Shown: positions 1 through 5,389, counted from the stretch's first letter. The stretch: DNA of 5,948 bases from Candidatus Woesearchaeota archaeon CG11_big_fil_rev_8_21_14_0_20_43_8 (GCA_002762705.1 PCVE01000111.1:1-5948); one strand, 5' to 3'. Notes: generated by a model not told the origin, from the sequence alone. A program made the numbers and translations.

Positions 1-741
1 CGGCTTGAAGCCGAGGCTACTTTGCGAAAAGCGATAAAAGATACTATTGCAAGGAAGGGCAAGATCCTCATGCCAACTCTTGGATCTGGAAGGGCACAGG
101 AGATAATGATGCTTGTCGAGACTATGATCCGCGAAGGCGAGATCCCTAAGACGCCTGTTTACATTGATGGTCTTGTTTGGGATATCACTGCGATCCATAC
201 TGCTTATCCAGAGTTCCTGAGTGTCGGAGTCCGGAAGATGATCTTCCATAAAGACCAGAATCCATTCTTGTCTGAATGTTTCAGGCGAGTAGGCAGCGCA
301 AAAGAGAGAAAGGAGCTGATAGAAGATGAAGGCTCATGCGTGATAATCGCTACATCCGGCATGCTTGTCGGTGGACCATCTGTCGAATATCTCAAGAATC
401 TCGCTGACAGCGACAGGAACACGTTGATCTTCTCATGTTATCAGGCAGAAGGATCGCTTGGCAACCGTATTCAACGTGGTGAGAAAGAATTTATGTTCTC
501 TGACGGTGGAAAACCAGAGCCTTTGCATATCAAGATGGATGTGTTGAAGCTTGAGATAACAAACCATTCTGATCGACGTGAATTGATGCGCTTTGTCCAG
601 CGATGCAATCCAAAGCCGAAGAAAGTCATCATAAACCACGGCGAGAATTCAAGATGCCTTGATCTTGCGAGCTCGATTCACAAGCAGTTCAGAGTGGAGA
701 CTGTCGCTCCTCGGAACCTTGAAACGATCCGGTTAAAATAG
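1..741 (+). CDS. aCPSF1/FttA ribonuclease, 5'-truncated by the window edge
   Basis: C-terminal 246 residues of an archaeal CPSF-type beta-CASP ribonuclease. The family (aCPSF1, also called FttA) cleaves nascent RNA at U-rich sites and terminates transcription. The frame is open from base 1, so the TTG at 22 is not a real start. The N-terminal KH domains and the first metallo-beta-lactamase motifs lie outside the window. Numbering from base 1, visible landmarks are GSGRAQE soon after the start, the family-typical IHTAYPEFL stretch, ATSGM at 117-121 followed by GGPSVEYL, SCYQAEGSLGNRIQRG, TNHSDRR at 187-193 with H189 in the beta-CASP histidine motif, and NHGE at 212-215 with H213. It ends in APRNLETIRLK, close to the usual C-terminus, so the 3' end is intact. 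The family call comes from recalled motifs and is strong. The 5' context cannot be seen. Confidence 0.93.
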   Translation, partial: RLEAEATLRKAIKDTIARKGKILMPTLGSGRAQEIMMLVETMIREGEIPKTPVYIDGLVWDITAIHTAYPEFLSVGVRKMIFHKDQNPFLSECFRRVGSAKERKELIEDEGSCVIIATSGMLVGGPSVEYLKNLADSDRNTLIFSCYQAEGSLGNRIQRGEKEFMFSDGGKPEPLHIKMDVLKLEITNHSDRRELMRFVQRCNPKPKKVIINHGENSRCLDLASSIHKQFRVETVAPRNLETIRLK

Positions 742-776
742 ATTTTTGGTTTTGTTTTCAATCATTTTTTCTTCTG
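742..776 (+). terminator. U-rich terminator after the FttA gene
   Basis: Immediately after the TAG at 739-741 come four T runs: 743-747, 750-753, 755-758 and 765-770, continuing as TTCTTC. No strong GC-rich hairpin precedes them. Archaeal termination commonly uses U-tracts without a hairpin, and FttA acts at such tracts, so this is the likely 3' end of the FttA transcript. Position and base composition are seen; function is inferred. Confidence 0.6.
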
Positions 777-811
777 TTCTAATCAACATCTGCTTGTGAT
801 AAATCCGGAAC

Positions 812-853
812 ATTTATTAATAACCTCGTACATTAGTATACAATAGAGTATAC
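812..853 (+). promoter_or_regulatory. TATA-like promoter with GTATAC inverted repeat, upstream of the zinc-ribbon gene
   Basis: The AT-rich box ATTTATTAAT at 812-821 resembles an archaeal TATA element and would place transcription start near 840. Overlapping that point are two GTATAC hexamers, 836-841 and 848-853, separated by six bases. Because GTATAC is itself palindromic, the pair is both a direct and an inverted repeat. The location across the expected start site would suit a repressor operator. Both the promoter and operator roles are inferred. Confidence 0.45.
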
Positions 854-857
854 CAAT

Positions 858-920
858 ATGGTTCATAGTACTACCTTAGGCAACGAAAAGGGGGCTTTGG
901 AAGGCCTTAAACAATGGTGA
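858..920 (+). CDS. Possible 20-codon leader ORF
   Basis: An ATG at 858 opens a 20-codon frame reading MVHSTTLGNEKGALEGLKQW and stopping with TGA at 918-920. It begins about 15-20 bases after the predicted transcription start and has no SD of its own. Its stop codon lies inside GGTGAT (916-921), which would be the SD for the ATG at 927, so translation of the two frames could be coupled. It may equally be untranslated leader. I recognise no homolog. The length is too short for coding statistics, so this is a weak call recorded because of the stop/SD overlap. Confidence 0.2.
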   Translation: MVHSTTLGNEKGALEGLKQW

Positions 921-926
921 TGGCAT

Positions 927-1193
927 ATGTTCGATCATCCGTATTTCAAGAAGAACGGTTCATTCCGTTTCAATGGCGATGTTCCGAGTAGCCCCACCAC
1001 CCCGTTCCATAAAAGCAAAGAGGTCCAAAAAATGACAAAGATGGTGAAATACCGGTGTGGCGCATGTAGATATGCGTTCGCACGAAAAGAGGGCTTCAGA
1101 GGTTCCCTTTCTCGTTGCCCTTATTGTGGCAGAGACGGCGCGATCCAGCAAAGAAAAGGTGCTGATCAATTGTTGAATGAGATGATTGATTAA
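927..1193 (+). CDS. Small zinc-ribbon protein
   Basis: The conserved part is a rubredoxin-like zinc ribbon: YRCGACRYAF (C44, C47 from the ATG at 927) and SRCPYCGRDG (C64, C67). A short polar tail ending LLNEMID follows. Four cysteines in two CxxC knuckles should bind one structural Zn(II). The layout resembles small archaeal zinc ribbons, including RNA polymerase subunit P, but the RpoP family features are not clear enough to use that name. Two starts are plausible. ATG 927 (88 aa) has GGTGAT at 916-921 and a 35-residue extension with no recognised domain. ATG 1032 (53 aa) has GAGGT at 1020-1024 and a length typical of such proteins. The gene converges on the radical SAM gene, and the two stops overlap in TTAA at 1190-1193. 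The likely role is nucleic-acid or protein binding, which is inference. Confidence 0.75.
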   Translation: MFDHPYFKKNGSFRFNGDVPSSPTTPFHKSKEVQKMTKMVKYRCGACRYAFARKEGFRGSLSRCPYCGRDGAIQQRKGADQLLNEMID

Positions 1194-2542
1194 GAAGACA
1201 CATCGAATCTTTCTGCGATCCGTCTTATCTCTAAGTCTCTGACTGTCGGAAGATATGCTTTATCTCTATCTATATTCGCGCATACATTGCATGCCAGATC
1301 GAACTCGCATGAATCGCAAGAACCTTTTCCTTCATACATTAGATCAGTCTTGCAGTATTCCGCAAGTGATTTCGCGCGCATAGATTTTGTGACTTGGATG
1401 ATCCGTTTGTTGAGTTCGATATTCCTTTTTATTGTCAGATATGTTTTGAGTCTTGTGTCCATCTCATCGACATTCCCATATTGGTTTCCTGTCATCAGGC
1501 AAGTCGGTGATGAATGTGTGATATTTCCATCTGTGTTCACAGTCATGCTGCTGAGCTGGATGGTCTCTTCGAAATAATCGATCGAGTTTGAGACTGCTGA
1601 GCACACACCTGCCCCTTTCCTATGCATTGTCAATCGTCCATCGTCGTGATGCGGACTTTTGCCACCAGCTCCCCAGACTCTTAGACTAAGATCAAATTCT
1701 ACCTGGTCGGAGTCTGAGAACGTCTCTAATGTGTTATAGAATTGTGCATTCTGCCCTTTGAGAAAATGTCTCATGAATTGTAGATAATGTCTCTTGATAT
1801 GCTCGGTGTATCTCATCTTCTGGCCATCTGTTGTTATTGTCTGATTTGAGAGGTTCTCTCCCATGCATGCACTTATGAAAATATATGCCTGCGCGAATTT
1901 CTGGAATGATTTTGCGAATGACGCATCAAGGGTCACTGTTGTCGAGATTCTTGGTTTTTTGAGTGTTAATGCGTCAACGATTTCTTCGACGCAGATATTC
2001 TTGATATAATCATTCTCGATTTCTGTCCTTTCTGTGGGTGGGGTCAGCATTATGGTGCTCTCGATATAATTGATTGCTTTCTGCCATTTTCTTATGACTC
2101 GTTTGCGTTTTTTTGATGCTCTATCGATCATCTGCAAGAATTCTTTGAATTGTATCTCGTTTCCTCCTGGCTGATAGCTAAGATCTATATCCAGCCAACC
2201 AAGTGAGAAATATCTTTCTACAACATCAAGGTTGTGTCTTGTGTCATCTCTCACATTTCCTGACGTTATTATTGCGATCGTTTTATCCTGCTTTAATCCA
2301 TGCAATATTATTTTCTCAAGATCCGGATGCGCCAATGGTTCTCCTCCCATCAATAAGATCTTCTTTTGATCCACATTGTCGATGATCCAATCCATCCTTT
2401 TTTTGACTGTCTCAAGCGGAACATGCGCTCCTTTTGCATTGGTCTTGCCTCGCTGGAAACAATGCCCGCATCCGGTGTAGCAGCGATTAGTTATCTCTAA
2501 GAGAACTGATGTCCGTGATTTCACCGGTTTTAAGTTTTCCAC
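1190..2542 (-). CDS. Radical SAM protein with C-terminal SPASM-like cysteine cluster
   Basis: The N-terminal LLEITNRCYTGCGHCFQRG carries CxxxCxxC (C21, C25, C28 counted from GTG 2542), which binds the SAM-cleaving 4Fe-4S cluster. MGGEP (GGEP at 66-69) is the SAM-binding strand motif. Further cysteines lie at 314, 348 and 397, then CDSCEFDLACNVC at 409-421 (C-x2-C-x5-C-x2-C). This pattern recalls SPASM/twitch auxiliary Fe-S domains of peptide- and protein-modifying enzymes. At about 450 residues it is long: roughly 110-310 holds a poorly conserved insertion with a basic stretch (KKRKRVIRKWQK). The start is probably GTG 2542, 8 bases after AGGTGG (2556-2551). GTG 2554 adds four residues but has no SD. 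It is not the PflA-like radical SAM enzyme of the AmmeMemoRadiSam set as I know that family. The enzyme class is firm; the substrate is unknown. Confidence 0.88.
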   Translation of the reverse strand: MENLKPVKSRTSVLLEITNRCYTGCGHCFQRGKTNAKGAHVPLETVKKRMDWIIDNVDQKKILLMGGEPLAHPDLEKIILHGLKQDKTIAIITSGNVRDDTRHNLDVVERYFSLGWLDIDLSYQPGGNEIQFKEFLQMIDRASKKRKRVIRKWQKAINYIESTIMLTPPTERTEIENDYIKNICVEEIVDALTLKKPRISTTVTLDASFAKSFQKFAQAYIFISACMGENLSNQTITTDGQKMRYTEHIKRHYLQFMRHFLKGQNAQFYNTLETFSDSDQVEFDLSLRVWGAGGKSPHHDDGRLTMHRKGAGVCSAVSNSIDYFEETIQLSSMTVNTDGNITHSSPTCLMTGNQYGNVDEMDTRLKTYLTIKRNIELNKRIIQVTKSMRAKSLAEYCKTDLMYEGKGSCDSCEFDLACNVCANIDRDKAYLPTVRDLEIRRIAERFDVSS

Positions 2543-2550
2543 CTTTATAT

Positions 2551-2593
2551 CCACCTAAGATGTGTAATTGGGTTTTTTAGAGGTTTATATATC
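2551..2593 (-). promoter_or_regulatory. Promoter and SD of the radical SAM gene
   Basis: On the minus strand, GATATATAAA (about 2593-2584) is a good archaeal TATA box. The expected transcription start is near 2562. AGGTGG at 2556-2551 then sits 8 bases before GTG 2542, giving a leader of about 20 bases. This favours 2542 over the GTG at 2554 that lies within the SD itself. Confidence 0.6.
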
Positions 2594-2631
2594 TTTTGAT
2601 TTGTTGTCACAATAAAGTAGTTAAAAAACAA

Positions 2632-2665
2632 AATATTTAAATACTTCTCATCCCCTAAAATACCT
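2632..2665 (+). promoter_or_regulatory. Promoter of the small membrane protein gene, probably leaderless
   Basis: AATATTTAAATAC (about 2632-2643) is TATA-like. Adding about 26 bases from its centre puts transcription start at about 2663, next to the ATG at 2666. No SD is present in TCCCCTAAAATACCT, so a leaderless mRNA is likely. It lies back to back with the radical SAM promoter. Confidence 0.55.
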
Positions 2666-2881
2666 ATGGGACAGCCAAAAGACTGCCTGGATGACTTCTG
2701 CGGCGAAGTCGTCAGATTGGAGATAACAAGAGAAGAAATCGAGACTGATCAGACTGTGAAGGGGCTGTTTGGTGGCACTCTGATACTTTATCCAGCAATC
2801 GCAGCAATGATTGGTCCTGAATCAGCACTTATGATCGCTGGCCTGTATCTGACATATAGGAGTGGTCGTGTCTTTTTTTGA
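2666..2881 (+). CDS. Small membrane-hairpin protein of unknown function
   Basis: A 71-residue protein I do not recognise. Residues 1-33 are acidic and polar, with two cysteines (C7, C12) and REEIETDQ. Residues 34-64 are strongly hydrophobic with a central GPES turn (50-53), consistent with a short two-pass hairpin or one long membrane segment. The tail RSGR is basic. A GlyGly (36-37) marks the junction between the polar and hydrophobic halves. ATG 2666 has no SD but follows a TATA box at leaderless distance. The frame ends in a T7 run (2873-2879) with TGA at 2879-2881. A further ORF with SD and GTG start overlaps this end, so the C-terminus could also be altered by an indel in the T run. It is transcribed divergently from the radical SAM gene. 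Confidence 0.6.
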   Translation: MGQPKDCLDDFCGEVVRLEITREEIETDQTVKGLFGGTLILYPAIAAMIGPESALMIAGLYLTYRSGRVFF

Positions 2882-2987
2882 TTCGTTGAGATTCAACCGA
2901 GATCCTGAAAAATACGCAATGAGCATGTATGGCAGGAAACTTTTGCTAAATGATGTCACAGCTATAAAGAGAAGCGCTGGACAATAA
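2868..2987 (+). CDS. Overlapping 39-residue ORF of unknown function
   Basis: A GTG at 2868 opens a 39-codon frame ending at TAA 2985-2987. The product begins MSFFDSLRFNRDPEKYA and continues with MYGRKLLLNDVTAIK before a short tail ending SAGQ. AGGAG at 2858-2862 lies 5 bases upstream, one of the best SD matches in the window. It overlaps the preceding membrane-protein gene by 14 bases in the +1 frame, an arrangement typical of translational coupling. The composition is basic and polar, with no membrane segment or motif I recognise. Alternatively, loss of one T from the T7 run at 2873-2879 would join it in frame to the upstream gene as one protein of about 107 residues. The SD and the natural MSFFD-type N-terminus favour a separate gene. 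Confidence 0.45.
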   Translation: MSFFDSLRFNRDPEKYAMSMYGRKLLLNDVTAIKRSAGQ

Positions 2988-3019
2988 AATATAAATGATT
3001 GGAGAAGACAACTGACAAA
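2986..3019 (+). promoter_or_regulatory. TATA box setting a leaderless start at 3020
   Basis: AAAATATAAATG (about 2986-2997) overlaps the stop codon of the preceding small ORF. Its centre is about 27-29 bases before ATG 3020, the distance expected for a leaderless transcript. The GGAG at 3001-3004 is 15 bases from that ATG, too far to be a normal SD. Confidence 0.5.
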
Positions 3020-3373
3020 ATGGATGATCATAATAATTTCTACTGTTGGTTACCTGGCCAAATGTATCGCCAGGAAGGCATGATCGGCGTCAGATACGAT
3101 GGACGTGCCATACAGCTTAGGAAAGATATCGATAGGATAATAGAAGAGACCGGTTTTGATCTCAAGAGATTCACAGAGATCCAAGATAATTATCGAGAAG
3201 TCTCATCTCGTGGGATAACTATAGCTATCTACAAAAAGGGCAGAGATGATCCTCGTCTTGAAGAGATCGCTGCAGAAGAGAAAGTCTATCTCACCATGCG
3301 CGAACAGATGGTCAAGCCACTTTATGAACGATTGATCGGGCTTGGATACACAAAGAAAGAGCTTGAGCAATAG
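3020..3373 (+). CDS. Conserved-looking soluble protein of unknown function
   Basis: A 117-residue protein from ATG 3020; a TTG at 2999 would add seven residues but would lie in the TATA region. I do not recognise the family. The N-terminus is MDDHNNFYCWLPGQMYRQEG. A mixed strand/helix region follows, with GVRYDGRAIQLRKDIDRIIE, RFTEIQDNYREV and ITIAIYKKGRDDPR. The last 45 residues are charged and probably helical (EEIAAEEKVYLTMREQMVKP, ending GYTKKELEQ). There is one cysteine, no signal peptide and no membrane segment, so it is likely cytoplasmic. It is the last gene of the + strand group. Its TAG directly abuts the stop of the convergent methyltransferase gene, so its 3' UTR must run antisense into that gene, where a T7 run near 3425-3431 could serve as terminator. 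Confidence 0.7.
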   Translation: MDDHNNFYCWLPGQMYRQEGMIGVRYDGRAIQLRKDIDRIIEETGFDLKRFTEIQDNYREVSSRGITIAIYKKGRDDPRLEEIAAEEKVYLTMREQMVKPLYERLIGLGYTKKELEQ

Positions 3374-3832
3374 TCACCAGATAAATGGTATCAGTTTCTT
3401 TGTCTTAGAACAATAATTCCTATATTTTTTTCCAAGCTTTTTCATCATCGCCTCTTCTTCGACCTTGATCCTGTGCATGCCGACTGCAAAGAAGATAAAA
3501 CAGCAACCAATCCCGGCAAAAGAATCCATCAGGACGGCATATCCCATAAACAGTAGACCAGTTCCAGTATACATCGGGTGGCGGATATATCTGAACATTC
3601 CAGTGTCGATCACTTTATGATCTTCTCTGACAGATACTTCATAAGAGAAATATTTTCCAAGTTGATGTTTAGATATCCATCTGATCGCAAGACCAAAGAT
3701 GATAATCAGTAGTCCGCTGAAGAAACTTATTCCATACATCATCGGATGATCAAGTAATCCTTCGATTGTAGAGACGATCACTACCAGAATCATCATGGCA
3801 ATTATCAATGGCAGAGTATTATATCTTTTCAT
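3374..3832 (-). CDS. Isoprenylcysteine carboxyl methyltransferase (ICMT)-like membrane protein
   Basis: A 152-residue integral membrane protein with about four hydrophobic segments (roughly 7-26, 34-53, 88-102 and 104-120). The signature of the ICMT/phospholipid-methyltransferase superfamily is clear: TGMFRYIRHPMYTGTGLLFMGY, with RHP at 84-86 in the SAM-binding region. The C-terminal RIKVEEEAMMKKLGKKYRNY (E125/E126) follows, then a KLIP ending. The family uses SAM to methylate membrane-associated substrates. Classical ICMT acts on prenylated C-terminal cysteines, but prokaryotic members have varied or unknown substrates. It starts at ATG 3832 inside the stop of the MEMO-AMMECR1 gene (ATGA, 3832-3829), so the two are probably co-transcribed and translationally coupled. 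The superfamily call is strong; the substrate is unknown. Confidence 0.87.
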   Translation of the reverse strand: MKRYNTLPLIIAMMILVVIVSTIEGLLDHPMMYGISFFSGLLIIIFGLAIRWISKHQLGKYFSYEVSVREDHKVIDTGMFRYIRHPMYTGTGLLFMGYAVLMDSFAGIGCCFIFFAVGMHRIKVEEEAMMKKLGKKYRNYCSKTKKLIPFIW

Positions 3833-5355
3833 TCTAGAACCTCTTCACTCCATTCAACAGAAGCATAAATATATTTTTTGACATCTGGATCTCTCCAGCA
3901 ATCATCATCCATATTCCCTTTCCGGCATAACTGCGTCAGGAAATCATCTTTATCTGGGATCTGTTCCCATACCACCGGTAGATAAGTGGAACGCTGGGAC
4001 ACGCTTTTCTCGAGTATCACACCATCGATCCCTTCTCGCAGAGCATTATAGAACACATCGGATGCGACATCCTGCAGTTTTGGGATCTCAAGGACTGAGA
4101 TTGAATATTCCAGGCTTTGAAGTTCACTCTTGCTGATTGGCTTGAATCTGCTGTCTTTCATCGCGGCGGCGATAGCATTATTCCGTACAGAAAGATAAAG
4201 CGGTTCAACAGGCTCAAGATGACCTATGCATCCTCTGAGCATCCCATCGATCTTCAATGTGACGAACGCTGCTTTTTTCTCAAGCAAAGAAGGATACTTT
4301 GATAATGTTTCTTTATCCGGATCATATCTTTTATTATCATTCACTGCAGCTTCGACCGAATCCTTTGCGATCATAAGTAGCATTTTCTTCTCTTCAGGCG
4401 ATAATCCAGATCTCTCTTCGCTGAACACGATCGATGAATAACCGACCACACTATCCTTTGAACCAGCAGTGTCGCCTGAATTGCGATAATCGGCGATCTT
4501 ACCCGTCCATCCCTTATCTTTCGCTATGCTAAGCAGCGTCATCATAGACGAAGGCCCGCAGAGCTCGCATCTCTTGGCGTTCTGGATATCAACAGCTTCG
4601 ATATCTTTTATGCAGCTATTATCCATTGTGACAGCATTATCATATTTATGATAATGCGATAAGTCAGTACTGACGACAATCAATGTATCAGGACCAAGAT
4701 GTTCTTTGATCACTTCCTGCACAGCTTCTCGGTCTTTATCAGAAATGGATCCAAATATTATCGGCACAATCTCAAAATCGTCAAGTGTCCTGTCCAGAAA
4801 AGGCAGCTGGACTTCGATCACGTGTGTCTTGTGGGCGTCGTATACTGTTCTTGCTATCCCCCTCAGTCGGGTGTCATTCAAGATTGTCTTAGCGATGGAA
4901 GAGACTTTGACTTCTCCGGTCGGTACTTTGTAATGCGTGACTGGCAGGATAGATATCCCATCGAATCTCGCAGCGGGATTGTGATTGTCGGCAAGGATGA
5001 ATACTGTCTTATAATCATTACCCAGTTGATTATATCCTGCTGCAGCAGTAAGTCCAGAATAGATATAACCTGCATGCGGTACGACAAGCGCTTTTATCCC
5101 ACTGATATTCATCTCTGGCGCTACAGCGAAATAATTGCCAAACATATTGTCGATGCCATTAGCAGTTGCAGGATAAAATGTCCCTGCGGCAGATGGATTC
5201 CGGACAACTTTTACATCGTCTAGATCACCAACATTCACAATAGTGATATCTTCTTTTGTGACATAGAAATACCCAATCGTTATGACTATAAGTGCAAAGA
5301 CAATAAATGGCAGCAACCATTGTTTTGGTTGTTTTGTCTTCTTTTTCTTCGTCAT
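3829..5355 (-). CDS. Membrane-anchored MEMO-AMMECR1 fusion (AmmeMemoRadiSam proteins B and A)
   Basis: A 508-residue protein with three parts. A lysine-rich N-terminus (KKKKTKQPKQ) precedes one membrane segment (about 13-32, WLLPFIVFALIVITIGYFYV). By the positive-inside rule this puts the rest outside the cytoplasm. Residues about 47-313 form a MEMO domain: RNPSAAGTFYP, VPHAGYIYSG (H94), ADNHNP (H125), THVIEVQLPFL, STDLSHYH and CGPSSMM (C266), ending SVVGYSSIVF. H94, H125 and C266 match the pocket residues of the LigB-like MEMO fold. Residues about 318-508 form an AMMECR1 domain with LRGCIGHLEP (373-382), DSRFKPIS and LEYSISVLE. The ADNH motif replaces the more usual GPNH/GPSH. ATG 5355 suits a leaderless start; TTG 5358 would add one residue. 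It heads an operon with the ICMT-like gene. Domain identities are firm. The biochemical role of this system is unsettled. Confidence 0.92.
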   Translation of the reverse strand: MTKKKKTKQPKQWLLPFIVFALIVITIGYFYVTKEDITIVNVGDLDDVKVVRNPSAAGTFYPATANGIDNMFGNYFAVAPEMNISGIKALVVPHAGYIYSGLTAAAGYNQLGNDYKTVFILADNHNPAARFDGISILPVTHYKVPTGEVKVSSIAKTILNDTRLRGIARTVYDAHKTHVIEVQLPFLDRTLDDFEIVPIIFGSISDKDREAVQEVIKEHLGPDTLIVVSTDLSHYHKYDNAVTMDNSCIKDIEAVDIQNAKRCELCGPSSMMTLLSIAKDKGWTGKIADYRNSGDTAGSKDSVVGYSSIVFSEERSGLSPEEKKMLLMIAKDSVEAAVNDNKRYDPDKETLSKYPSLLEKKAAFVTLKIDGMLRGCIGHLEPVEPLYLSVRNNAIAAAMKDSRFKPISKSELQSLEYSISVLEIPKLQDVASDVFYNALREGIDGVILEKSVSQRSTYLPVVWEQIPDKDDFLTQLCRKGNMDDDCWRDPDVKKYIYASVEWSEEVLE

Positions 5356-5386
5356 CAAGGAAATATAGGAAATATAATATAAAAAT
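5355..5386 (-). promoter_or_regulatory. Promoter of the MEMO-AMMECR1 operon, probably leaderless
   Basis: On the minus strand, GATTTTTATATTA (about 5386-5374) is TATA-like and overlaps the last codons region of the upstream unknown gene (stop at 5390). Its centre is about 25 bases from ATG 5355, and no G-rich SD is present in the intervening bases. The short 34-base gap still contains a complete promoter, so the operon can be transcribed independently. Confidence 0.5.
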
Positions 5387-5389
5387 CTA

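Noticed and set aside
954..969. AACGG-TTCATT-CCGTT hairpin resembling a tRNA T-arm
   Set aside because: The loop is 6 bases instead of 7, and no acceptor, D or anticodon arms can be built around it; it lies within the zinc-ribbon frame extension.
1032..1193. Zinc-ribbon protein as RNA polymerase subunit P (RpoP)
   Set aside because: The two CxxC knuckles fit, but the C-terminal part does not show the basic RpoP ending I would expect, so the specific name is not supported.
1287..1577. 96-codon + strand open frame inside the radical SAM gene
   Set aside because: It lies opposite the SPASM-like cysteine cluster of a clearly real gene; the apparent hydrophobicity is a by-product of the complementary codons.
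4699..5223. 174-codon + strand open frame inside the MEMO-AMMECR1 gene
   Set aside because: It is antisense to strongly recognisable MEMO motifs, has no promoter or SD, and its translation is cysteine-rich with no domain pattern.
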